From: G965222535 sp965222535 | Lineage (GTDB): Bacteria; Pseudomonadota; Gammaproteobacteria; HK1 | Length of the DNA: 64,000 bases | NCBI GenBank assembly: GCA_965222535.1 | Contig: OZ244957.1 | Location: forward strand, 434,001 to 498,000 | Reading direction: 5' to 3' | Part shown: one piece after another, positions 52,237 through 61,597 of the stretch | Position numbering within the stretch: position 1 is the stretch's first letter | How the letters are laid out: each line of letters starts with the position of its first letter | Translations under genes and position numbers: made by a program | The notes under the pieces: model-generated | The model's database searches: none | The model's input: only the letters and a program-made list of their open reading frames with translations | What the model was told of the DNA's origin: nothing

Positions 52237-54996
52237 CTAGGTGGGCGTTGCCACGGGCTCTACCCGCGCCGCGCAGTATTTGAACTCAGGGATCTTGCCG
52301 AACGGATCAAGGGCCGGGTTGGTGAGCGTGTTGGCAGCCGCTTCGGCATAGCAAAACGGCACGAAAATCATTCCCTCCGGCACCGCGGCGTCGGCACGCG
52401 CAGTGAGTTCAATCGCCCCGCGGCGGGTGAGCACCCGAATCATCATCCCGGCCGAAAGCTGTAGTTTTTGCAGTTGCGCTGGCGACAAGCAGGCAACCGC
52501 TTGCGATTCGAGTTGGTCAAGCAACTGCGCACGGCGCGTCATCGCACCGGTGTGCCAGTGTTCGAGCTGCCGCCCGGTGGTTAGCACCAGCGGAAACTCC
52601 GCATCCGGCGCTTCGTCGGGCGGAATGAGATTTGCGGCGACCAGCCGCCCCTTACCGTCAGCGGTCGGGAAACCGTCGCCAAAGACGATCGCCTGACCGG
52701 CCTCGTCGGGCCCCGCGCAGGGATAGGTAACGGCGCTTTCGTTGGCTAAACGCTCCCAGCTAATGTTATCCAGCGACGCCATAACCTGCTTCATTTCAGC
52801 GAACACCTCGGTCGGACCGCGATAGTTCCAAGCCAGCCCCAAGCGCTGCGCCAATTGTTGAATGATCCACCAATCCTGCCGTGCCTGTCCAGGCAGCGGC
52901 AAAGCGCGGCGGCCCATTTGCACTTGGCGGTTGGTATTAGTAACCGTGCCGTCTTTTTCTGGCCAAGCGGAAGCGGGCAGTACTACATCGGCATGCCAAG
53001 CCGTCTCGGTAAGAAACAGATCCTGCACCACCAAGTGCTCCAACTGCGCCAGTCCTTGGCGTGCGTGTTGCGCATCAGGATCCGACATGGCTGGATTCTC
53101 GCCCATGATGTACATGCCTTTAATAACCCCGGCATGGATATGCTCCATGATCTCGACCACTGTCAATCCGCGCTGGGTGTTCAGCTCGCAGCGCCACAGA
53201 TCAGCAAAGCGCTGGTACACTTCGGGCTGATCGATCGCCTGGTAATCAGGGAACAGCATCGGAATCAAACCTGCATCCGAAGCGCCCTGGACATTGTTCT
53301 GCCCCCGCAGCGGATGCAAACCAGTGCCATCCCTGCCGAGGTGCCCGGTAACCAACGCCAGCGCGATCAGGCAGCGTGCATTGTCGGTGCCGTGAACGTG
53401 TTGCGATACCCCCATCCCCCAGAAGATAATCGCCTTCTTCGCCGTAGCGTAGGCGCGCGCCACGCGGCGGATAGTCAGCGCATCAATGCCACATATCGGT
53501 GCCATTAATTCTGGGGGGAAATCAACGACATGGGTTTGCAGCATAGCGAAGTCGTTAACATGAGCGGCAATGTATTCGCGGTTGTACAGTTGTTCGCTGA
53601 TGATCACATGCAGCATCGCGTTCAGCAGCGCGACATCAGTGCCTGGGGTGAATTGCAGCATGTGGGCGGCATGGCGCTTCATCGCCTGACCGCGCGGATC
53701 CATGACGATCAGGGTGGCGCGTTTCGCTGCCTGCTTGATGAAGGTCGCTGCCACCGGGTGGTTTTCGGTTGGGTTGGCACCGATGATGATGATCACATCC
53801 GCGTCCGCGCAGGCGGTGAACGGCGCAGTCACCGCCGCCGAGCCAATCCCCTCCAGCAACGCCGCCACAGATGAGGCGTGACACAGGCGCGTGCAGTGGT
53901 CAACGTTGTTGGTGCCAAACCCCTGACGTACCAGCTTTTGCACCAAATACGCCTCTTCGTTGGAGCCTTTGGCTGAGCCGAAGCCGGACAATGCCTGGCT
54001 ACCGTGGCGCTCAAGGATATGGCGAAAACCAGCCGCCGCGCGATCGAGCGCTGCGTCCCAACTGGCGGCACGGAAGTGCGTTTCGGGATGCGAGGGATCG
54101 AGGTTGGCAGAGCCCTCCTTGGGTGCATCCTCGCGGCGGATCAAAGGGGTTGTGAGGCGCTGCGGGTGGCGCACATAATCGAAGCCAAAGCGTCCTTTGA
54201 CGCACAGACGGTTGCGGTTAGCGGGTCCGTTACGCCCTTCAACGGCGATGATCTGCTGTTGGTGAACGTGGTAGCTGATCTGGCAGCCAACGCCGCAGTA
54301 AGGGCATACGCTGTCAACCACGGCGTCGCTTGGAAGGCGCCGATCGAGACCTTTTGCATCTACCAGCGCACTTTCGCGCAACGCGCCAGTGGGGCAGGCC
54401 TGCACGCATTCCCCGCAGGCAACGCACGTGCTCTCGCCCATCGGATCATCGAAATCGAACACGATCTTGGAGTGATGACCGCGATACGCAAGACCGATCA
54501 CATCGTTGACCTGCACCTCGCCGCAGGCGCGTACGCACAGATTACAATGGATACAGGCATCAAGGTTGACCTGCATCGCTGGATGCGAGTTGTCCATCGG
54601 CGGTGAGCGGCGCGGCGGGAAACGGCTATCCGTCACATCCAGTCGATCAGCCCAGCGCCATAGCCGGGAGTCGTGTTCGTGCGCCACGGCGCGCGGCGGT
54701 TGATCGGCGATCAACAGTTCCATTACCATACGGCGGGCGTTTTGCGTACGCTGGCTCGTGGTATTCACCACCATCCCGGCGCGCGGTGCACGAATGCAGG
54801 ACGCAGCGAGCGTGCGCTCGCCCTCAATCTCGACCATACACAGTCGGCAATTGCCATCGGCGCGGTAATCAGGCTGTGGCACATAACACAGATGCGGAAG
54901 TTCGTTGCCCAGCCGCTGCGCAACCTGCCAGATGCTCTCTTCAGGTTGCGCCTCAACGCTCTGTCCGTCCAGAGTAAAGCTTATCGTGTCAGACAT
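52237..54996 (-). CDS. Formate dehydrogenase alpha subunit, molybdopterin/Fe-S
   Basis: 919 residues. N-terminal 2Fe-2S ferredoxin-like domain (LCYVPQPDYRADGNCRLC; residues 1-85), a His-Cys box, then two 4Fe-4S sites (CIHCNLCVRAC and CVACGECVQACP, about 150-210), the 4Fe-4S of the MopB core (CPYCGVGC), and bis-MGD binding blocks (GANPTENHP, MDPRG, LRGQNNVQGASDAG, MGENPAMSDPD). The metal-ligand position is Cys in CTRLCHASS, so no selenocysteine. This is the FdsA/NAD-linked type, yet no FdsB, FdsG or FdhD gene is in the window. It may use another electron partner. Confidence 0.9.
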   Translation of the reverse strand: MSDTISFTLDGQSVEAQPEESIWQVAQRLGNELPHLCYVPQPDYRADGNCRLCMVEIEGERTLAASCIRAPRAGMVVNTTSQRTQNARRMVMELLIADQPPRAVAHEHDSRLWRWADRLDVTDSRFPPRRSPPMDNSHPAMQVNLDACIHCNLCVRACGEVQVNDVIGLAYRGHHSKIVFDFDDPMGESTCVACGECVQACPTGALRESALVDAKGLDRRLPSDAVVDSVCPYCGVGCQISYHVHQQQIIAVEGRNGPANRNRLCVKGRFGFDYVRHPQRLTTPLIRREDAPKEGSANLDPSHPETHFRAASWDAALDRAAAGFRHILERHGSQALSGFGSAKGSNEEAYLVQKLVRQGFGTNNVDHCTRLCHASSVAALLEGIGSAAVTAPFTACADADVIIIIGANPTENHPVAATFIKQAAKRATLIVMDPRGQAMKRHAAHMLQFTPGTDVALLNAMLHVIISEQLYNREYIAAHVNDFAMLQTHVVDFPPELMAPICGIDALTIRRVARAYATAKKAIIFWGMGVSQHVHGTDNARCLIALALVTGHLGRDGTGLHPLRGQNNVQGASDAGLIPMLFPDYQAIDQPEVYQRFADLWRCELNTQRGLTVVEIMEHIHAGVIKGMYIMGENPAMSDPDAQHARQGLAQLEHLVVQDLFLTETAWHADVVLPASAWPEKDGTVTNTNRQVQMGRRALPLPGQARQDWWIIQQLAQRLGLAWNYRGPTEVFAEMKQVMASLDNISWERLANESAVTYPCAGPDEAGQAIVFGDGFPTADGKGRLVAANLIPPDEAPDAEFPLVLTTGRQLEHWHTGAMTRRAQLLDQLESQAVACLSPAQLQKLQLSAGMMIRVLTRRGAIELTARADAAVPEGMIFVPFCYAEAAANTLTNPALDPFGKIPEFKYCAARVEPVATPT

Positions 54997-55472
54997 CGTG
55001 CATAATACCCCTTGGTAAGCCGGTGCCCCAAGATCGTGTTGTGTTGGGGTAAAAGGCGATAAATCAGGTTAGAGCACCTCGGAAAACTGGGCGAAGCTGG
55101 CTTTTCGAGGTGCGGTCTATTGGGTGAGGGTTATAAATCAACAGCTTACGTTACAGGTGAGCATACCCCTTCCCCCAAACCTCCATCCCATTGAGGTTTT
55201 TCGATCGGCCCATTATTATAATCTGCACTGGTTCAGCCCCTTTTCCCAACTTCCCCCAACGCCCCCGTCCCGTGCGGGTTTTCCGAATCGCCTTTTGGTA
55301 ACCGAGGCCTGTGGCCAAAGGGCGGCTTGGGAGGTGTTAGCAAGCAAGGGCAAGGCTTTTATGGCGCTGGTTGACAAGCAATCCTTCCCTATACTTCACT
55401 GCTCAACTTTATCCTAGCCGTGCGCCATAAAGCAACTTATACATAAATGGCCGACAAGCGGCGTAAAATCCA
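54997..55472. repeat. Spacer containing a near full-length family A repeat
   Basis: Family A copy at about 55073-55211: GAGCACCTCGGAAAACTGGG with GGCTTTTCGAGGTGCGGTC, core TTATAAATCAACAGCTTACG, C-tract CCTTCCCCCAAACCTCCATC, right end GGTTTTTCGATCGGCCC. A C-rich stretch (TTCCCAACTTCCCCCAACGC) follows at about 55240. No gene is visible in the divergent spacer between the dehydrogenase and the protease. Confidence 0.78.
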
Positions 55473-56363
55473 ATGTTTCATGCAGCCCTGCAGCGCGTCA
55501 GTCAGTTCACTCGTCCAGTGATCATTGGCTCATGCGCGGTCAGCGGGAAATGCAAAAGCGCTATTGGCAGCTTCATCGTGATCAACAACGAAGGCTGGAT
55601 CCTGACCGTTGCGCATTTGATCCGATACATGCAAAAGCAGCACGAACAGACGCAATTGTATCGTGAATACCGCAATCGAACGCTTGAAATGGAAGGCGAT
55701 CTCGCCTCTGCCAAAAAACACAAGCACAACAAAATCACCCGTTTAGAGCGGCCAAAAGCGGATTTGACGCGGCACCACACAACGTGGTGGGGGAGGGACA
55801 AAGCGAAGCTGCGCGATCTGTCCATGATGCCGGCATCGGATCTGGCCCTTGCCAGACTGGAACCATTCGATGCCAGCGGAATAAATCATTACCCGGTGTT
55901 TAAAACCGCAGGCCCGGATTACGCCCCAGGGCGCAGCCTGTGTAAGCTCGGATTCCCTTTGCAGGATATCATCCCGGTTTATAACGAGGCAGACAACACG
56001 CTCGCGCTGCCACCAAACATTGCCGCATTGGCAATGTTCCCACTGGATGGGGTTTTTACGCGCGTACTATCCACTGCTTTACCAGAACTCGACATCAAGG
56101 AAGCCGGTTTGTTCATCGAGACCTCAACCCCAAGCATGCTCGGCCACAGCGGCGGCCCAATCTTCGATTGCGCCGGCACTGTCTGGGGGCTGCAATCCCA
56201 TGTACGCCATTATCCATTAGGCTTCAATCCGCCAGTGCCCGGGCAGCCGAGGGGTAAAAACAGTACGGTCCCTCAATTTATGAATCTTGGCATCGGTGCC
56301 CACGCCGAACCGATCCGCCAATTCCTCGAAGCACACAACATCGCTCATCAACGCTGTAACTGA
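55473..56363 (+). CDS. Trypsin-like serine protease with helical insertion
   Basis: 296 residues. Catalytic triad positions: His in WILTVAHLIR (about 45-50), Asp in PASDLALARLEP (about 125), Ser in MLGHSGGPIFD (about 230), giving the S1/S1C order. Between His and Asp is a charged, probably coiled insertion of about 70 residues (QLYREYRNRTLEMEGDLA and following Lys-rich stretch). No convincing signal peptide is seen, so it may act in the cytoplasm. PDZ domains are absent, unlike DegP. The gene stands alone next to a divergent dehydrogenase; target unknown. Confidence 0.8.
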   Translation: MFHAALQRVSQFTRPVIIGSCAVSGKCKSAIGSFIVINNEGWILTVAHLIRYMQKQHEQTQLYREYRNRTLEMEGDLASAKKHKHNKITRLERPKADLTRHHTTWWGRDKAKLRDLSMMPASDLALARLEPFDASGINHYPVFKTAGPDYAPGRSLCKLGFPLQDIIPVYNEADNTLALPPNIAALAMFPLDGVFTRVLSTALPELDIKEAGLFIETSTPSMLGHSGGPIFDCAGTVWGLQSHVRHYPLGFNPPVPGQPRGKNSTVPQFMNLGIGAHAEPIRQFLEAHNIAHQRCN

Positions 56364-56407
56364 GGCTGGCGTTCGCGCAGCAGCAATGTGACATAGCGCA
56401 ACACGAG

Positions 56408-56671
56408 TCAGCGCAGTGCGTTCAGATTGGCTATCAGCATTCGGGTTTTCTGCTTTGCTTCCGTTTCGATCTTGTGCGCCAGATCGGCTTCTGGACCGCA
56501 GCAAACGATCGTCGCCTCCTCGTGCGCGATGCGGGTTTGTTCAACCGCTTGAATAACCGCGCTTTCAATTACCGCACGCAGCTTTTGCATCTCCTTCGCT
56601 GACAACTTGCGGTCGGTGATGGCGTCAAGCATCGTGGTCGTTGATCTATCAACAATTTTCTTCAATGACAT
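56408..56671 (-). CDS. Hypothetical small helical protein
   Basis: 87 residues from ATG 56671 (MSLKKIVDRST). A longer in-frame opening to 56740 is less likely. The sequence is nearly all helical, with a central ARAVIESAVIQAVEQT-like amphipathic stretch (reads LRAVIESAVIQAVEQTRIAH) and a charged C-terminal helix (KIETEAKQKTRMLIANLN). No family is recognised. It converges with the protease gene. Confidence 0.6.
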   Translation of the reverse strand: MSLKKIVDRSTTTMLDAITDRKLSAKEMQKLRAVIESAVIQAVEQTRIAHEEATIVCCGPEADLAHKIETEAKQKTRMLIANLNALR

Positions 56672-56754
56672 GGCAGCTTTCCTGTGATGGGCAGATAAGC
56701 GGCGGCAAACGCTGACGCCGCAGGATCGGGTGTTAGGCATATAATACTATTATT

Positions 56755-57850
56755 ATGCTCTCGTTCCCAAGTTGTGAACGCAGCCTTTCCAGAGCCCTCG
56801 CCCGAAGCCATTCCAGAGCCCCCGCCCGAAGCCATTCCAGAGCGTTACTACCGCCCTCGGCCCTGCACGGCGTCGAGGCGAGGGCGCAGGAGATCCTGGG
56901 GTTAGGGGCTTGGGGGAAGGGAGTACCGCGTTTAGGTGGGCTAAACACGCCCTAACCCTTCCCCCAATACAAACGTCGTTACCCTCCTTATTCTCCTGAG
57001 ATGCTAGGCAACGCCTAGCATCTCAGGATTAAAAATAGAAAATTCCAGAGCGTTACTACCGCCCTCGGCCATGCACGGCGCTAAGCCGAAAGCGCAGGAG
57101 ATCCTGGGGTTAGGGGCTTGGGGGAAGGGAGTACCGCGTTTAGGTGGGCTAAACACGCCCTAACCCTTCCCCCAATACAAACGTCGTTACCCTCCTTATT
57201 CTCCTGAGATGCTAGGCAACGCCTAGCATCTCAGGATTAAAAATAGAAAATTCCAGAGCGTTACTACCGCCCTCGGCCATGCACGGCGCTAAGCCGAAAG
57301 CGCAGGAGATCCTGGGGTTAGGGGCTTGGGGGAAGGGAGTACAACGTTTAGGTGAGTTAAACACGCCCTAACCCTTCCCCCAATACAAACGTCGTTACCC
57401 TCCTTAGACTCCTGAGATGTGCTAGGCAACGCCTAGCATCGCAGGATTAAAATATTAAAGATCCCAGAGCCCTCGCCCTCCCCCATGCCAGAGCGTTACT
57501 ACCGCCCTCGACCATGCACGGCGCTAAGCCGAAAGCGCAGGAGATCCTGGGGTTAGGGGCTTGGGGGAAGGGAGTACCGCGTTTAGGTGGGTTAAACACG
57601 CCCTAACCCTTCCCCCAATACAAACGTCGTTACCCTCCTTATTCTCCTGCGATGCTAGGCAACGCCTAGCATCGCAGGATTAAAATATTAAAGATCCCAG
57701 AGCCCTCGCCCTCCACCATGCCAGAGCGTTACTACCGCCCTCGGCCATGCACGGCGCTAAGCCGAAAGCGCAGGAGATCCTGGGGTTAGGGGCTTGGGGG
57801 AAGGGAGTACCGCGTTTAGGTGGGCTAAACACGCCCTAACCCTTCCCCCA
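56755..57850. repeat. Five-unit tandem array of family B repeats
   Basis: Units begin with CCAGAGCGTTACTACCGCCC at 56837, 57045, 57253, 57488 and 57721 (spacings 208, 208, 235, 233). Each carries GGGGTTAGGGGCTTGGGGGA, an inner GTTTAG/CTAAAC dyad, then CCCTTCCCCCAATACAAACG. Units 1-4 are followed by a near-perfect hairpin CTGAGATGCTAGGC-AAC-GCCTAGCATCTCAG (or a slight variant). Unit 5 ends inside the transketolase gene. No coding potential of its own; not a CRISPR because units are long and adjacent without unique spacers. Confidence 0.93.
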
Positions 57851-59873
57851 ATACAAACGGTTTTTTACAGCGCGCAATCACCGCTGTCACCTGTTTTACG
57901 ACGTTCTCCACCGTAAAGCCGTAGTGGGCGAAGGCTTCCGCAGCGGGTGCCGAGACGCCGAAGGTATCGATGCCGATGACTGTTCCGTCGCTGCCGGCGT
58001 ATTGGTGCCAACTGGCGGTCGCGCCGGCTTCAATCACGACTCGCGCTTTCACCGAACGCGGGATCACCGTCTCGCGGTAGCGGGCGTCTGCGGCGGCAAA
58101 CGCATCGGTGCTCGGCATCGATACCACCCGGATGCCAAGGTTGCGCGCTGCGAGTTCAGTTGCCGCCTGCATCGCGAGCGCAACTTCGGAGCCAGTGGCG
58201 ATAATGATCGCTTGCAACGCAAGTCCTGGCTGGGCATCGCATAGCACATAAGCACCGTGCTTGATGTTCGCCAAGGCGCTTTCATCGCGCCTCTGATGAG
58301 GCAACGCCTGGCGTGACAATAGCAACGCCGTTGGCCCGTGCCGGCGTTCCAGCGCATAACGCCAAGCGATTGCCGTCTCGACTGCGTCACAGGGACGCCA
58401 CAGCGACAGATTGGGGATCAGGCGCAGCGACGCAGCGTGCTCGATCGGCTGATGCGTCGGGCCGTCTTCGCCCAAACCAAGGGAATCGTGGGTCAGGATC
58501 AACACACTGCGCAATTTCATCAGCGCCGCCATGCGGATGGCGTTGCGTGCGTAATCGGAAAACACGAGAAACGTTGCGCTGTAGGGGATAAACCCGCGAT
58601 GCAGCGCAAGGCCGCTGGTGATCGCCACCATGGCAAACTCGCGGACGCCAAAATAGATGTAATTGGCATCGCTGTCACTGCGACTGAGGGCTCGGCTGCC
58701 ACGCCACAGTGTCAGATTTGAGCCGGCAAGGTCAGCGGAGCCGCCGATCAACTCCGGCAGTGCGGTGCCGAAGTGCTGCAACATATTGTGCGATGCTTTG
58801 CGCGACGCCATAGCTTCGGCCTTGGTTACGGTGGCGGCGGTAAGGCGCGCACAGTCGGCTGCCCATTGCTCAGGCAGGCGACCCTCAATGCGGCGCGTGA
58901 ACTCTGCCGCGAGTTCTGCATGGGCGGCCTTATAAGCAGCAAAATCGGCTAACCATTGCGCTTCAAAAAGGCGTCCGGCGGGACGTGCATCAAAACCGTC
59001 GTAGATCGCCTGCGGGATCTCAAAAGGAGGATGAGGCCAGCCAAGGCGCTGGCGTACCGCAGCCACCTCAGCGCTGCCAAGTGGTGCGCCGTGCGCCGCT
59101 GCAGTGGCTTGCTTGTGTGGCGCGCCATAACCAATAACGGTCTTGCAGGCAATCAATGTCGGACGCGAACGCTCGGCGCGCGCCGATACCAAGGCGAGGC
59201 GAATAGAATCGCGATCATGCCCCTCCACATCGGCGATGACCTGCCAGCCATAGGCGTTAAAACGCGCTGCTGTATCGTCACTGAACCAGCCGCTGACCTC
59301 GCCGTCGATCGAGATCCCGTTGTCGTCGTAGATCACGATCAGCTTGCCAAGTCCGAGGGTGCCGGCCAGCGAGCAGGCTTCGTGGGAGATGCCTTCCATC
59401 AGGCAACCGTCGCCCGCGAATACCCAGGTCCAATGATCAACAATGCAGTGCTCACCGCGGTTGAATTGAGCCGCCAACACACGCTCGGCTATCGCCATCC
59501 CGACCGCATTGGCGATCCCTTGGCCTAACGGGCCGGTGGTTGTCTCGATCCCTGGAGTATCGCCGTACTCAGGGTGACCGGGAGTCAGCGAGTGGAGCTG
59601 GCGAAAGCGCTTGATTTCGGCAAGCGGCAGCGCATAGCCGCAAAGGTGCAATAACACATAGTGCAGCAAACTGCCGTGCCCATTCGACAGCATGAAGCGG
59701 TCACGGTTCGGCCACTGTGGGTTTTCAGGGTTATGTCGCAGAAAATCACGCCACACAACTTCTGCAATGTCGGCCATCCCCATCGGCATCCCGGGATGCC
59801 CAGATGCCGCCTGCTGCACCGCGTCCATGCTCAGTACACGGATCGCGTTAACGAGGTCTTGTTGAGTCGCCAT
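57825..59873 (-). CDS. tkt: Transketolase
   Basis: 682 residues from ATG 59873. Thiamine diphosphate enzyme of the pentose phosphate and Calvin pathways. Seen: ANAIRVLSMDAVQQAASGHPGMPMG-like start, LSNGHGSLLHY, GPLGQGIANAVGMA, the ThDP motif GDGCLMEGISHEA...DDNGISIDG, the central EFAMVAITSGLALH, and TNVLILTHDSLGLGEDGPTHQPIEH-like block. The last dozen residues (KPFVLGEGLGRV) and the stop TAG are encoded by the terminal unit of the family B array, replacing the usual C-terminus. No other Calvin or pentose phosphate genes are adjacent. Confidence 0.95.
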   Translation of the reverse strand: MATQQDLVNAIRVLSMDAVQQAASGHPGMPMGMADIAEVVWRDFLRHNPENPQWPNRDRFMLSNGHGSLLHYVLLHLCGYALPLAEIKRFRQLHSLTPGHPEYGDTPGIETTTGPLGQGIANAVGMAIAERVLAAQFNRGEHCIVDHWTWVFAGDGCLMEGISHEACSLAGTLGLGKLIVIYDDNGISIDGEVSGWFSDDTAARFNAYGWQVIADVEGHDRDSIRLALVSARAERSRPTLIACKTVIGYGAPHKQATAAAHGAPLGSAEVAAVRQRLGWPHPPFEIPQAIYDGFDARPAGRLFEAQWLADFAAYKAAHAELAAEFTRRIEGRLPEQWAADCARLTAATVTKAEAMASRKASHNMLQHFGTALPELIGGSADLAGSNLTLWRGSRALSRSDSDANYIYFGVREFAMVAITSGLALHRGFIPYSATFLVFSDYARNAIRMAALMKLRSVLILTHDSLGLGEDGPTHQPIEHAASLRLIPNLSLWRPCDAVETAIAWRYALERRHGPTALLLSRQALPHQRRDESALANIKHGAYVLCDAQPGLALQAIIIATGSEVALAMQAATELAARNLGIRVVSMPSTDAFAAADARYRETVIPRSVKARVVIEAGATASWHQYAGSDGTVIGIDTFGVSAPAAEAFAHYGFTVENVVKQVTAVIARCKKPFVLGEGLGRV

Positions 59874-60134
59874 AAGGACCGTCAATGGGTTGATCGCTGA
59901 TAATGGATGCAGGCTGCCTAGTTGAGTAGCAACGCCGCTGCGTCTGGTGCCACAGCGGCGCTGGCACCTGCGATATGTCGGCGCTATTATACTGATCGGC
60001 GCGCATCATTGACGAATGGATGTAACGCCGGGGGATAGTTGGCAAGCGCCAGCGGCAAGCGGTGAAGCACCAACTGCCTCCCGGCAGAAAAACCATTTTG
60101 CGTCCCCTATTCAATTTTCCAGGAGGAAGTCAGC
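59874..60134. other. Divergent spacer between tkt and the ABM-like gene
   Basis: About 260 bp. A Shine-Dalgarno CAGGAGGAA sits about 8 nt before the downstream ATG at 60135. No repeat-family member, RNA gene or other recognised feature was found; promoters for both flanking genes presumably lie here but were not resolved. Confidence 0.5.
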
Positions 60135-60497
60135 ATGGCTACACAGGATACGTGTTGTACAGTTGTGCCTTATTTTAAGGTCTCAAACGATAACTTGGTC
60201 GCTTTTAAGGCATTATGCGAGCGTTTCGTCAGTCAAACCAGCGAAGAGCAAAAATGCCTGTACTATGGTTTCAGCTTTGACGGTGACGTAGCACACTGCC
60301 GCGAAGGCTATGTGGATGCCGAGGGCTTGCTGGCGCATTTGGAGAATGTCGGCGAACTGCTGCAAGAAGCGCTCAAAATTGCCACCATTACGCGCCTTGA
60401 AGTGCATGGCCCTGAGAGTGAATTGAACAAGCTGCGCGAGCCCTTGAGCGCTTTGGTCCCTCAATTCTTCACCTTGGAATATGGCTTTCGCCACTGA
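60135..60497 (+). CDS. Putative antibiotic biosynthesis monooxygenase-like (ferredoxin-fold) protein
   Basis: 120 residues, ATG preceded by CAGGAGG. The pattern of beta-alpha-beta units (VVPYFKVSNDNLVAFKALCERFV, CLYYGFSFDGDVAHCREGY, HLENVGELLQEAL) resembles dimeric alpha-beta barrel proteins of the ABM group, with AEGLLAHLENVG matching the usual DxxAxxxHxxxxG helix. Catalytic role cannot be inferred. It precedes the dehydrogenase gene in the same direction with a 190-bp gap. Confidence 0.6.
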   Translation: MATQDTCCTVVPYFKVSNDNLVAFKALCERFVSQTSEEQKCLYYGFSFDGDVAHCREGYVDAEGLLAHLENVGELLQEALKIATITRLEVHGPESELNKLREPLSALVPQFFTLEYGFRH

Positions 60498-60689
60498 CCC
60501 CGCTGCCCCCGCGGGATCAACGACGCGTCGTTGCCACTGAAGCAGCGCAGTACGCGGGGCACAACAACGCTGGCGCGGTGGCTGAAGTATGCGTGAGGCA
60601 CCGTAGCACAGCGCATGGCAAGCGGCATGTCAAAGGCGCGCTGGTTGCATTATTATTTTTTTCATTGATAAGGAGTGATGGAGAAAAGC

Positions 60690-61574
60690 ATGGCTACTGA
60701 CAAGTATCGGGTCGGTTTTATCGGCCTTGGCGTGATGGGCTATCACATCGCCGGCCATTTGGCTAAGGCGGGTCACGATGTCGTGGTATATAACCGCACC
60801 GCCAGCAAAGCCGACCGCTGGCTCGCGGAGTTTGGCGGCGCGCACGCCAAGACCCCAAAAGCATTAGCGGTTGGCTGTGATTTTGTCTTTACCTGTGTCG
60901 GCAACGATGACGATCTGCGCGCCGTAACGAGCGGTGCCGAGGGTGCCTTCCACGGCATGAAACCAGGCGCGGTATTCGTCGATCACACCACCGTCTCGGC
61001 GAGCGTTGCGCGTGCGCTCTGCGCCAGTGCCGAGGCGGCAGGGTTCTGGTTTCTTGATGCGCCGGTATCGGGCGGCGAGTCCGGCGCGCAAAACGCTGCG
61101 TTAACAGTGATGGTCGGCGGCCACCAAGCGGTGTTTGATCGCTGCCGGGGGCTGATCAACGCCTACGCTCGCTCGGTTGCGTTGATGGGGGCGGTCGGTG
61201 CCGGGCAACTCACCAAGATGGTCAATCAGATCTGCATTGCCGGTTTACTGCAAGGGCTGACCGAAGGGCTTTACTTTGCTGAACAGGCCGGCCTTGAAGG
61301 AGAACAGGTGCTGGAAGTGATCTCCAAAGGCGCTGCGCAGTCGTGGCAAATGGAAAACCGCGGGGCGACGATGCTGCGCGATCACTATGATTTTGGTTTT
61401 GCGGTTGACTGGATGCGCAAAGACTTGCAGATCTGCCTCGATCAGGCACACCACATCGGAGTTGCCTTACCGGTGACCGCAATGGTCAACGAGTTTTACG
61501 TAAGACTCCAGCGCAGCGGTAGCGGTCGTGAGGATACCTCCAGTTTGATGCGTTTGATGCGCGCCGCGCAGTAA
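60690..61574 (+). CDS. 3-hydroxyisobutyrate dehydrogenase family NAD(P)-dependent oxidoreductase
   Basis: 294 residues from ATG 60690; GTG 60675 and ATG 60678 are alternative starts, the SD AAGGAG at 60670-60675 fitting 60690 with a long spacing. N-terminal Rossmann motif GFIGLGVMGYHIAGHLAKAG, substrate-binding DAPVSGGESGAQNA, catalytic Lys in GQLTKMVNQ, and the C-terminal DLQICLDQAHHIGVALPV block are all present. The family reduces or oxidises beta-hydroxyacids such as 3-hydroxyisobutyrate, tartronate semialdehyde or succinic semialdehyde; which one cannot be decided. Convergent with dacB. Confidence 0.88.
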   Translation: MATDKYRVGFIGLGVMGYHIAGHLAKAGHDVVVYNRTASKADRWLAEFGGAHAKTPKALAVGCDFVFTCVGNDDDLRAVTSGAEGAFHGMKPGAVFVDHTTVSASVARALCASAEAAGFWFLDAPVSGGESGAQNAALTVMVGGHQAVFDRCRGLINAYARSVALMGAVGAGQLTKMVNQICIAGLLQGLTEGLYFAEQAGLEGEQVLEVISKGAAQSWQMENRGATMLRDHYDFGFAVDWMRKDLQICLDQAHHIGVALPVTAMVNEFYVRLQRSGSGREDTSSLMRLMRAAQ

Positions 61575-61597
61575 CGCGCAACACCCCCAGAGGCGCT

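Noticed and set aside
56755..57850. CRISPR array
   Set aside because: Units are over 200 bp and contiguous, with no short constant repeats separated by unique 30-40 bp spacers and no cas genes nearby.
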